DNA of 64,000 nucleotides from Melanocharis versteri (lineage: Eukaryota; Chordata; Aves; Passeriformes; Melanocharitidae). The stretch is taken from contig VZTG01001880.1 in NCBI GenBank assembly GCA_013397845.1, positions 1,610,501-1,674,500 on the forward strand. Direction: 5' to 3'. Numbering within the stretch: the stretch's first letter is position 1; the number at the start of each line of letters is the position of its first letter. Shown here in pieces: positions 12,203-22,235 of the stretch. The translations under genes and the position numbers were made by a program. The notes beneath the pieces were generated by a model that was not told the origin of the DNA, searched no databases, and saw only the letters and a list, made by a program, of their open reading frames with translations.

Positions 12203-12382
12203 AGGCCTTGGCATGAATATGAGCACAACTTCCAGATCATGTATAAAGTGGGGATGGGTCATAAACCTCCTATTCCTGACAAAGTGAGCCCAGAAGGGAA
12301 AGACTTCCTTTGCCACTGCCTGGAAAGTGACCCAAAGATGAGGTGGACGGCCAGCCAGCTTCTCGATCATCCCTTTGTCAAG
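12203..12382 (+). CDS. MAP3K4: MAP3K4 exon: end of kinase C-lobe
   Basis: Sixty codons in phase 0, RPWHEYEHNFQIMYK to SQLLDHPFVK. It includes the subdomain XI Arg (MRWTASQLL). The acceptor is TGTTGCAG. The donor AAG/GTTTGT departs from consensus at +3. Reading through it gives VCLW and a TGA at 12,395-12,397, an alternative end discussed under findings. Confidence 0.96.
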
Positions 12383-13302
12383 GTTTGTCTCTGGTGACTT
12401 TGGCTACAAAAACTGCAGATAGGAATTGGGAACAGCTTTTAGTCGGCTTCTTTGTATTCAGTGATGCCACAGGGCTTGGTACCATGGTGAGGGGCTGGTA
12501 GCAAATTGATGCTGTCCAGGAAACATGGATTGGCAACTTTCCAGAAGCACATGTGTTGTTTTTAGCAAGTATTTTACTACAAGACCTGGTGTGCACCATG
12601 CAATAAACTTTTACTGCTGTTTTGAAATGCATTATCTTTATGTTAAAAAGACAAGTCAGGCTTCAACTCAGTTGTAGCTAATTGGATCTGAAGGGCTCTG
12701 CAGCAAAAACTTTAGCAAGTACAAATGCACAAGTTTTTAGAGATAAGGGCCCCCTCCATAAAAAGTGAAACCAGCACATGCTTGAGAACTCTTCCATTCT
12801 TCTGCTTTTAAGTTCATACTTAAGGTCATACTGAATGTTTTATCTGGCAGCTGGTATAACAGTCTGCAGTTCTTGCATGAACTATGGTGTGATGCTTTCC
12901 TTAAGAACGGGCAAATATTCACAGCTACAAATTGAACTGTATTAGTAACTTCTTTTTTGAAGGAGTGTAGTAGGTTATTGAATTCTGTCCCATTTTCCAG
13001 CGTAAAGTTGATCACTTTGTTCTGGTTCAGTAGCAGTGTGTTTGGGATCATCACCCATCCCTCATCAGTGCAGTTGTAGCAGATCCCGTCCGTCAGAGGT
13101 AGACACTGCTTTAGGCACCTAAAGGATGCATGGTGACAGTGGGAATGTCAGTACTCCCATTCAAACATTTGTAATGCATCACTGTTTAACAAGGGAGGGA
13201 AGAAAACCTTCAAGGATGTGAAGGTGCTAAAGAAATTGATCCTTTGTCATCTTGCTGCAGGAGGGAGATGGCTGAAGTAACTGCCTTTTGCTTCCTTCAC
13301 AG
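12383..13302 (+). other. Last MAP3K4 intron, with an internal AATAAA
   Basis: Phase 0 intron of 920 bases with donor GTTTGT and acceptor CTTCCTTCACAG. It contains an AATAAA at 12,602-12,607, followed by a T/G-rich stretch. Otherwise nothing was recognised. Confidence 0.85.
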
Positions 13303-13323
13303 GTTTGCACAGATGAAGAATGA
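13303..13323 (+). CDS. MAP3K4: MAP3K4 last coding exon segment (VCTDEE, stop)
   Basis: Six codons, VCTDEE, then TGA at 13,321-13,323, after a CTTCACAG acceptor. This matches the recalled C terminus of vertebrate MEKK4 exactly. The exon continues as 3' UTR. Confidence 0.95.
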   Translation, partial: VCTDEE

Positions 13324-13840
13324 AGTTAATCTCTGGCCTTTTCTATTCTGACAAGATTTTAATCACTACTGTATGTAATATTTACATAAAGACTGTGCTG
13401 AGAAACAGTATAAAAGTTGACCTTAACGAAGACTGCACAAGTGACGGTGTCACTTCCTCTGCTGCTCCTGTACATTTTACTCGGCACGTTGCTCACGTGC
13501 TGTGTCTGCAAGTTGGAAGAAGCTGCATGTTTCAGTGAAAGTGCCATTACTACTGTATATGGACCATACCCTTTTTGTTCCTTCTCCTGTTTCTCATTTG
13601 ACTGAGAACTTGTAATGTTAATATGTAGTATTTTTGAACTCTCTAGGTTCAGAAAAATGCTGTAGTGTTATCAGGCGTTATGGACCTTGTTTTTTAATCT
13701 GTTTGAGTGCACTGACTGTGAACTTTTACTGGGGTTTTTGTTTATTTGTTTTTGGCAAGCTTCGGATTTGTTATGCAAAAGGCTGATTAATGAAATTTTA
13801 AAAAAAAGGTTTTTCTCAATAAATGGTTTATTTTAGGAGA
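13324..13840 (+). other. MAP3K4: MAP3K4 3' UTR
   Basis: About 500 bases from the stop to just past the AATAAA at 13,818. AT-rich, with no repeats. The 3' edge is inferred from the poly(A) signal and the GT-rich stretch from about 13,840, not observed. Confidence 0.75.
13818..13823 (+). promoter_or_regulatory. MAP3K4 poly(A) signal AATAAA
   Basis: Canonical hexamer about 495 bases after the stop codon, followed within 25 bases by GGAGATGGTGGTGAAGGG and a T run, a good GU/U-rich downstream element. It is the only canonical AATAAA I saw in the first kilobase after the stop. Confidence 0.8.
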
Positions 13841-14929
13841 TGGTGGTGAAGGGTTTTTCTTCCAAATATAAATGGGGGGCTGTGTCACATTTTTAAACTT
13901 TTTCGCAACATTTGGGTAAGACTGCTAAGCTGCCCTAACTGGAATAAGCTGCTCTTATATTGCAATAGTCAGTGTTCTGTCAAGTTTCAAGATGAGTAGT
14001 GTGAGATGCTTCTTACACAAGTGGTAAGAGAAGTAAGGTTCCCCCTTTCATCGCCTTCTGAGGAAAGAGGGTGATGGGCAATTCCTGACACTGCCTTTTA
14101 TCTAAGAGATAACTTCCTTCTTGAATGTATGCACTGTGAAGAGGGAGTGCTCTGCATGGCATTTCTGTCTTCTACAAGAGAACTGTACAAGATGATTCTT
14201 GTGTTCTGTTTGGCAAAACCAAGAACCTACTGTTACCTTTTGAAAGCTGACTTCTGATCCTGGGCTTTCATTTCCTCACCACACCCCAGTTGTCATCAGC
14301 CTCAGAAAAGGAAGAGAGATTAGAAGTGGTTTAGCAATTGGAAGAAATAGCCTGCAATACATGATCTGGTTGATTTTTTTTTTTTACTTGCTATTACAAA
14401 CAGGTGACTTAAAACTGTTACTTGTATTCGTGCAAGTTCACATATTCCTGTTACAGCTTTAGACTTAAAATAAGTAACTTAAAACCTGCTTTTAATATTT
14501 GGTTTTATGTTCTAGTGTCTTGTTTCTCGTCTTAATCTGCAAATCCTTGATTAGTCACAGGTGTGGGGTGAGCTGTCCAGGAGGTACCACAAAATCTTTA
14601 ATTTCTATCAAGAAAAGTATGAGCCGTGCCGTGCATGTCACCTGTGCATGTATTTAAGCTCTCAAAAATGTAATGATGAATTTAAACAAAGATTTTCCCT
14701 CCTTTTCAGTTCTCTATTTTCAGTTGTGTGATAGGAGCGGAAATATGTTGTCATGCTCAGTAATGGACTATGAAAGTACCTGAGGTAAAAGTGACGCCCC
14801 AACCTCCTGTGTGCTTCACTTTGCAGTATAACAGAAGTATCTGAGTGATTTGTCTCCTCACGTGCCTTGTTTCAGGTGCCCTTGAACACAAACAGGAACT
14901 GTGGACAGCTTATAGGAATTGGGATAGAG
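13841..14929. other. Intergenic gap between convergent MAP3K4 and AGPAT4
   Basis: About 1.1 kb between the inferred 3' ends of the two genes. No repeat, RNA gene or credible reading frame was recognised. Confidence 0.6.
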
Positions 14930-14947
14930 GTGACAAACTGTTACTAG

Positions 14948-14953
14948 TTTATT
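14948..14953 (-). promoter_or_regulatory. Candidate distal AGPAT4 poly(A) signal AATAAA
   Basis: TTTATT on the + strand, i.e. AATAAA in the AGPAT4 sense, in GGCAAGAATAAACTAG. It is one of two distal candidates 55 bases apart. Confidence 0.45.
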
Positions 14954-15002
14954 CTTGCCAACCGAAAGAAAACTCATTCACTGCATATCAGCTTTTTATA
15001 CT

Positions 15003-15008
15003 TTTATT
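15003..15008 (-). promoter_or_regulatory. Candidate distal AGPAT4 poly(A) signal AATAAA
   Basis: AATAAA in the AGPAT4 sense (CAAAAATAAAAGTAT). It is followed about 30 bases downstream by GAGTTTTCTTTCGGTTGG, a good U/GU-rich element, which makes it the better of the two distal candidates. Confidence 0.5.
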
Positions 15009-15858
15009 TTTGTATAAACAAACATTAAGACTAATTTTGTTAAGGCAGTTGTAGAACATACAGTTGCTTGTGGGGATGAGGGGCAAACACTGCTTCCTAA
15101 TAACCTATGTCATTCTTTTAATACAGTGAACTGGACAAGTTTAACTTTGGCAAGGACCATTAAGCTTTCTCTGTTTGTCAGTGAGCGCTGGAAGGGCCTC
15201 AGTGGTGTGCCAGGACTTGCAGAAGTGCTTAGGAGGATGGATCCAGGAGTGGCATGTTTGGTCCTCAGCCGGTTCTAAGGGTTGGTGCCAGGGAAATGGG
15301 TATGAAATCATCTTTGCACTCTTTCAGAAGCATTTACTTGTTTGGTGCTTTCCTCTGGGAGAAGGGCACTGCATGCAGTGGGAGGGGAAAGGACTGAGAT
15401 TCATAAGGAATGCTACATTTCTTCCTTCCTGCATGTTAAATTAGTGGCTCTTTAAGGCAGCAGAACAGCTTTTGTCACTGCAGGAGTATGTATTTGCTGC
15501 TCAGAACTACTTAACCAACCACCCCGAGAAAAGGCCACTGGACCATGACATCAACCAACCTATTCCTGAAAGCTTCAGAGTGTAGGGAACGCATGTGTAC
15601 ACAAGATGTGTGAGGAGAAAAGCTCCCCAATCCAGTGTCTCACACTTCCCATGGCCTATTCCTTCCTTCATGTTATAAATTTTACTGCCTCCACTATCCC
15701 TGAACTTCACACCATGCTAAAAGCACTACGTCACCTGCTTTTTAGGTGCTGCATATTAAAAAGGTGAGTTTCTAGATTATCTGATGTACTGAATAGCAAA
15801 TACAAACTCCATGGAATGATTCATATTGTTGTATTAGCCTGTTTCTTCTGGCCTCAGT

Positions 15859-15864
15859 TTTATT
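15859..15864 (-). promoter_or_regulatory. Candidate proximal AGPAT4 poly(A) signal
   Basis: AATAAA in ATATAATAAAACTG, AGPAT4 sense, about 1.45 kb after the stop. It would give a shorter 3' UTR. Confidence 0.4.
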
Positions 15865-17311
15865 ATATGAAAAGTGCCATGTTTTTATACCAGCTGCTCG
15901 AATAAGACTGCTCACTTTTTCAGTAGAGGCTGTTACGGTTTAGTCCATTTTCACTAGGCATAGGACTGTCTTTGAAAGTGTCAATCACAACCTCCACTGC
16001 TCAGTGTCAGGATCTGTAGACTTTAAAAAACTGGGATTTTTTTCCAGTCATAATTGCTGTTAGTTAATGTCCCCTCTTTTCCTTTTTTTCCTGCTTTAAA
16101 CAAATTCTTTTGAGTAACCTGCAGATCCTTAACTCTCCAAGTTTAAAAACAGGAGGCGGCTGCCCTGAAATCAGTACTGGGAATGTCAGAGCAACCCCAC
16201 TTTCCTCAGAGCTTGATTCTAGTTTTACTTAATTCAGAAGGATGTCAAATCAAGTTAAAAGACAGACATAAAAAAAATCAGCCATACCCCCTGTCCTAGG
16301 TCTCTCTCCTAGTTCCCCCTCCTCCCCAGAAGAAAATAATTTACTATTACTTCAGTCTGACTGTTATGAGGCACCAGGTAAACTAAATTATCAGAAAAGA
16401 CAGACAAGCAGATTAATTAGGATCACAACAGTATGGGTGTGGGGCATACATTTTAATGCATACTTTCCATTATTTCACTATACCATGTCCAGTTATTTTC
16501 TTTGCACAATTGTTAGGATGGCCTGGAACTTTAAGTAGCATTTAAAGCCAAAAGGAATTTTACAGCCATTTTTAGTTTTTCCAAACTAAAAATGACATTT
16601 ACTCTGAAGAATTACAGGTTTCAGCTATCCCTCGGATGTGTGGCCTGGGGAAAGAGATAGCAGTGGGTAACTTAGCTCTGCTCAGGCCTCAAGGCCAAAT
16701 TCTGATCCAGGTTATGCTACTGCCAGGCTCGATGTCTGGATGTCCAGGGTCTGGCTGGAGTTTTGAAGGGCCCATGTAGTGCACACTGTGGGAATAAGTT
16801 CTAGATGTACAAAAACTCTACTGTAGTTCTGCCAGTTCAGCAGAGCTGCTTCAGTCCAATACTGCTATAACCAAGCACAGCATCCCGCTGTACTCTATTG
16901 AAACACTGACAGATTATGGTTGTTAAACTGTGTGATCTACACAACTATCACGTTTAATCATCTCGTAACAATCTTCTGACATTAAAGCCTGCACCGCTGG
17001 TTAGTTTCCAGCTAGAGTCTCTTCATACAAGCACACTGGAATTTGGTTTTTTTTCCTTCAACACTTAAGACACTTCATAGGAAAACAAACTAACCACACA
17101 TGTGCAAACCTGTTGTTGAGAGGATACAAAGGAGTGCATCTTTCCAGCATGTTATCCAGCCCAAACCCCAGAGAAAAACAACAGGAGCACAAATTCAGAT
17201 ACGCACGGCAGTAACTTATCCTCTGATCTCACTTGAAGGACCGTGATATGCACTTAAGAGTTTTCAGCAGTTGCATTTGTTCCCTTTGGATTGAAGCAGT
17301 CTCTGAAGGTG

Positions 17312-17403
17312 CTACTTTTGTTTCTGCTTGTTGTCATTGTTGCCATAGGTGGAGCCCTTGTTAATTTCTGTAACCCCGATCATCCATCTGACACCAACAG
17401 AAG
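17312..17403 (-). CDS. AGPAT4: AGPAT4 last coding exon
   Basis: With the carried G it reads 30 codons, ASVGVRWMIGVTEINKGSTYG to NDNKQKQK, then TAG at 17,314-17,312. The acceptor is GTTTTGCAG. It finishes the last hydrophobic segment and the short hydrophilic tail. The tail ends KQKQK, whereas I recall KQKLND in human. Confidence 0.95.
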
Positions 17404-20400
17404 CTGCAAAACAAACACAGTTAAAGCTGCTTGAGGCAAGGCCTGAAGATCCGTACTGGTGTACATCATGAGAGACCTTGGATGAAAGGTGCATTTGATG
17501 CTCCCACACCTCCACATCAACTTATTTGCCTATGGCATCCCATGAAGGAAGAGCCTCAGGCTGGACACGTCCCCTTCCATCAGCAGGGAAGAGGCTACAA
17601 GGAACCAGGCTGGGTGCGAGAGGCACAGGCATGCACAGCCCTGCGTGCCAGGGGACGGGAATTCTGCTGGCTTTCAACAGCCCCATGTCTGGAAGAGCAC
17701 AAGCGAGTGCAGGGCAACTTCAGATCCTGATAAAAAAAGTGTAAGTTGTGGCATTTGCTAATGACAGCTCATGAAAAAGACCATTAAAAGAAACCCGGTT
17801 AATTTAAAAGACTTTCATAGATGATTCAGTGGTAATAATTCACCACGTGCAAGGATTATTTTATTTATTTTTTTATCTGTAGCATTTAAAGTAGGTAAGT
17901 TAAATGCAACTTAACCTCAACTCCTTCTCTCACACTTTTGGTTTTCTTGTAAAGGGGCTCAGCTGCCCAAAATCTATTATTCCTCAAGCTTCTGCTCAGT
18001 TACTGTACATATTCGGAACTGCCATGCTTCTTTCAGGCCTAAACCTACCACGATGTCACAAACATCTTCCCTCTGCTCAGAATACTTTCCAAACAAAAAA
18101 CTCCAAGAAAGCCACAAACCTCGCCTAAGCCTCCAACTCCTTCTCTTTCTGACTGATGGTGAAAAGGCCCAGTAAGGTGAGGTGCTCTAAATGTCTCATT
18201 CCCATCAGTCTTTACTTCTCTAAGATGACCGTGGATGAATTCTTACAAGCCAAAGGACTCTTTATGCTTAAGTCAGCGCCAGAGATCACCAAGAGAATCC
18301 AGAGGCTTCATCCCACTACCAGGCATCCCTTGTGAACAGCAGGGCTGATACAACACCGTGTCCTGGCATTTGCTGCTCTGCAGCACTGGAAGGGGAGGGG
18401 GCTGTCAGCTGGCAAACAGTGCTGCCCTGAGCTTTACCAGCTGCTGCTTGGCACAACAACATCGGCCACAAAGAGCTGCTGTCACTACAGACCCGTGCTG
18501 TGTAGTCTGACGGTAAATGGAGTTTTTAGAGTGCAAGCGGTAACTGGATCCCAGGGCTGAGTCACATGTGATGTGACAGCGTGGCTGGGCACTGGGAAGC
18601 TGGTCTGCCCATGGGGCTGCCCTCAGGTCTTGTGGATGCCGGGAAAGCAGGGCCCTCTCACAGGCAGAGCTGTGCTGTGAACAGCCCAGAAAGGGAGCTG
18701 GCTCCGAGGGCACTCGCTGTCACTCACCCTCCACTGTCAGTCCATGAATAGAAACACACACCACTGAGACAAGAAAGGGCTTCACTCTCACAGACAGACA
18801 AGAAAGAAAGAAAACCTCTCTGACATTTAACTGGCCATGGGCTGGGGAACACAAGAGAAAGATCCAACTTGTAGCCTGCAGTCTGGGACCTTAACATAAT
18901 GGCAAGCATGAAATCATTAAGACTTTAACCACAAGGGATAGAAACAGCATCTGGAGATGGACACAGAGCATAAATAAGAGCAGCTGTTACAGCAGCCACA
19001 CACCATATTGGGGATTTCATCCAGTTCCAAGAATGCCTGGACACAGAAAACAACTAGTTCAGCAGTTCAGATTGCCTTTTTTCTTCCTTTGCTCCCTGGC
19101 AGAAGCTGCCACTGCCTTGTATCCCCATTTCACCCTGTAGCCCTCAGCAGCCTGGGGAAGGTGGAGTGCAAGGAGAGTAAGACTACTCATGCTTGCCAAG
19201 CGTGTGGCAGCAAAGTGGGGTAAGGCTGGGGTGCCTCACTGGTCTGTCCCTGCACTGCCTCCTCGCCACAAATCTCCCGGAGCCTCAGTGCAGACCTGAG
19301 TGATACCATCACGTTTAAGGATTTATTCACTTCTTGTTTTACATACAGCTGCAGTAAAGGGAACTTCAGGGTTTTTGCTTCAAGAAAGGGAGAAAGGGAG
19401 ATCAAGCAGTAACTAATCAGCAGTGCATAACCTAATAGCTGTGAGGGTTTAAGTCCACCCTGAGACGAGCATGAGAGAAGCTATTGGCCTGAAGCATCCC
19501 TGCACTGCTCCATGGCAAACTGAGGTAACTGAGCTCCTGCATCTTTCTGCCCACCATTACTCAGCATCCAAAAGATGCAGGAGGTTGCTGAGGATCTGCT
19601 CTGCCTACTGTAGTGCCGGGGGCTCAAGGAGGGCTGAGCTGACACAATCAAGAGAGCCAACAGTGTAATCTCTTTCTTGGATTACATTTTAGCTCGAAGA
19701 AAACCACCACCTCCACACATAGTATCTATCATCTCATCCCTCAGCAAAACCTTAGCTCGAAGTATTTCCAACTTTTCTCTTACACCTCAGGATTTTTTCT
19801 CATCTGTTACCCTGCCTTTATACTGCACAGCACATGCTATGAGCAGCACAGCAGGCAGGGGCATAGAAACTTCCTGTATGTAGTTTACACCCAAGTTATA
19901 GAGGTTGTGCATTGAAATTAAGATTTGTACAACTAAAGACTGTATGAATGGTAGACATTTCTACTGAGGGCCTATCCTACATACTGTGAAGGAGAAGAAA
20001 CAAGCAACACACTCAGACAAAAAAAGCAAGCAACCCACCCCAAACTCCCCAGTTTCCAGGCACCAGGCTGAAAGGCCAGACTATCTGGCAGCTCCACCAG
20101 AAGGCAGAATCAACACAGGCACGATCCCGCACGTGGTTGGTATCCTGTTGTAAAACTCACTACAGCCCTGCTGGCTTGTCCTCTCCTCACCTTCCATTGA
20201 TCTCAACCTACAGGCATCGCTGGCCTCACATCATGCTCCAGCCCTGTGCTCCACACTCTGCTCTTGGACACCGCGAAGTCCCCAGGTTCGCAGAGTGATC
20301 CCAGGCACACAGCGCACAGCACACACACAGCAGCTCCCAGCAATCCGAGCTGGCTCACCACTACTTGCACTCAGTTCAGATGGAACAAGTCTCTTGCTTA

Positions 20401-22036
20401 GAACTGATACGTAGCTGCTGGCCCCGTGCCATCAGCCCAGATGCCACCGTGCTTTTAGCATTAAACATGGAAGAGCTGCTGCTCCCTTTAAAAACCCTCT
20501 CATCTTTTGCATACATTCCCCTTTTAACTGCTGTTGATGGCTTTATAATAAATTACTTCTAGAGCATGAAGGGTGGGTGTCCTCCTCAACACAAGTTATC
20601 AAAACATGAAAGGCAACCCACCACTTGGTTCTTTGAAGCCAAATGAGTCTGGGGAAGCAGGAGGAGGAGGAAAAAAAGAACCTGCTGTCAAATACAGATA
20701 CTGACATTTGACAGACATGCTCACTGCTTCAGCACCAAAATATCTGCACCAAGCTTTAAATAATTGTTGTGAGCTAAGTACCTAAATCTCTTGCCATGTG
20801 TCCTGTGAAACTAAAGCTGGTTTTCAAAACACTTTTGTCCCTCAAACTACTCAAGCATTTATCCTCTGGAGCAGCGACTGCCTTGTGTTGGTTTAAGCAG
20901 TATCACAAAGGGCTCCCAGTCCCAGACCAGCAGTAAGGTATGAGCACAGTGTGATGACTGCTGGAGCATAAACAGCCAAACTGCTGCACAGCAAAGCACA
21001 AGGGGAAAGCATTCACAGTATAAAGAGGAGATGTCATTTATTCAGGGCTAAAAGAGTTTGAGCTGAACCAAGCAGAGCTGTACATACACTGGTTATTCAT
21101 TCCTTAGATCTCAGAGTTAGGGTCTGAGGGATTACAGTCCTTCCGCTCCAGCTCGAGTGGAGCATTTTTCTTACAGCTCTTTCCACCTGAACAGCCAGTT
21201 ACTTAAAAGCCAGTCAGTGTTTTATTGGAGAGCACAATAAGCAGAAACTATCCAAAAGACAAATGACAATCTAGAAACAATGCAGAGGGTACCAGGTAAA
21301 AGGACCTCCTAGTTACTCTGCTCTATCACAAAAGGTTTATTTTGTGCTTATCTGCACCTGTATCCTGCACTCCCATCCTCTTCACCAGTCAGAGAAGGGG
21401 AAGGGGCACTGCCTGTGACTTCCAACAAGTAAGGTGGGTGGAAAAAGAGGCTTTTAAGTTGTAGTTGCTGCTCCAAGGAATCCTTACACATTTCACATTC
21501 CTCCTCTTAAAAATCATACTAGTTGAAATAAGAACCAAGGCAGTTCAGAACTGCCACAGGAACTGCAGGAATCACCTGTGACAGTCCATGCCCTGTGCTA
21601 CATAATTCAGAGTAGATGGCCACAACAGGCTGTGCTTAAATCACGAGTTCATGGAGTACGAGTGCATGACACATCAGACTATGATTAGACAAAAGCATTC
21701 TCAAAGGAATAAATTATCCTTGTGCCTCTCTTCTAAGCATTTAAAGTAGAACACAGCAATACACAACACAAGAAAAGAAAGCCTTTTGTAGGCAACCCAC
21801 TGAGAAGTCACTGTTTGAATTCTACAGAAACAGAAAATTTTGTATGCGGCTCTTACAAAAAATAGTACAACTATAAAAAAATAAGCAAAAAAAGAATATT
21901 TTTAACCTGGTCCAGGCTAGAGTGGACATATTAGATGGTTTGTTGAATTCGCAAGTCATCTTTATATTTAGCAAATCCCAATAAATCCTACTGGACAGTT
22001 ACCCTGTAAGTAATCTTCTCGTATCAGAAAACTTAC
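17404..22036 (-). other. AGPAT4 last intron (4.6 kb)
   Basis: Phase 1 intron with GTAAGT donor and TTTGCAG acceptor. A somewhat GC-richer stretch lies around 17.5-18.7 kb, but no repeat family or gene was recognised. Confidence 0.85.
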
Positions 22037-22235
22037 CTATTATAATGACAAATGCAAAAGTAGCCAGTGTCAGTGATGATCCACTGTTGATCATGTTGAT
22101 GAGCAGCTTGAACAGAGGATATAGCAGCAATAAGGCCCAGAAAAGCCAGTTCAAAAGTGTCCATGGTCGACGGGGTGGTATTATAGGGACTGCTGGGTAG
22201 GTTCCTGTGCGGTAATATTCTTCCTGGAATGCATC
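22037..22235 (-). CDS. AGPAT4: AGPAT4 exon: C-terminal hydrophobic segments
   Basis: 199 bases read 66 codons plus one base, beginning DAFQEEYYRTGTYP, then PPRRPWTLLNWLFWALLLL, and ending LTLATFAFVIII. The acceptor is TTCTACTAG and the donor ATAG/GTAAGT. It holds a first membrane segment (LLNWLFWALLLLYPLF) and most of a second, which the last exon completes. Confidence 0.96.

Larger units (their letters stand above)
1..13840 (+). other. MAP3K4: MAP3K4 gene, 3' part (kinase-domain exons and 3' UTR)
   Basis: Eight exons join in frame to give about 266 residues plus a stop. They match the C-terminal kinase domain of MEKK4, a MAP kinase kinase kinase of about 1,600 residues that activates MKK3/6 and MKK4/7 in the p38 and JNK stress pathways and is regulated by GADD45 proteins. 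The kinase landmarks are in order: glycine loop GEGQYGKV, the ATP lysine in MAMKE, catalytic loop HRDIKGAN, DFG followed by CSV, MAPEV, and the C-terminal VCTDEE. Every key catalytic residue is present and no frame is broken. The upstream regulatory exons lie off the left edge. Family identity is from recalled homologues; exon joins were read directly. Confidence 0.97.
14930..17311 (-). other. AGPAT4: AGPAT4 3' UTR (extent inferred)
   Basis: From the stop codon to the most distal plausible - strand poly(A) signals at 14,948 and 15,003, about 2.3 kb. A proximal signal lies at 15,859. No repeat element was seen. The end point rests only on these hexamers. Confidence 0.55.
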
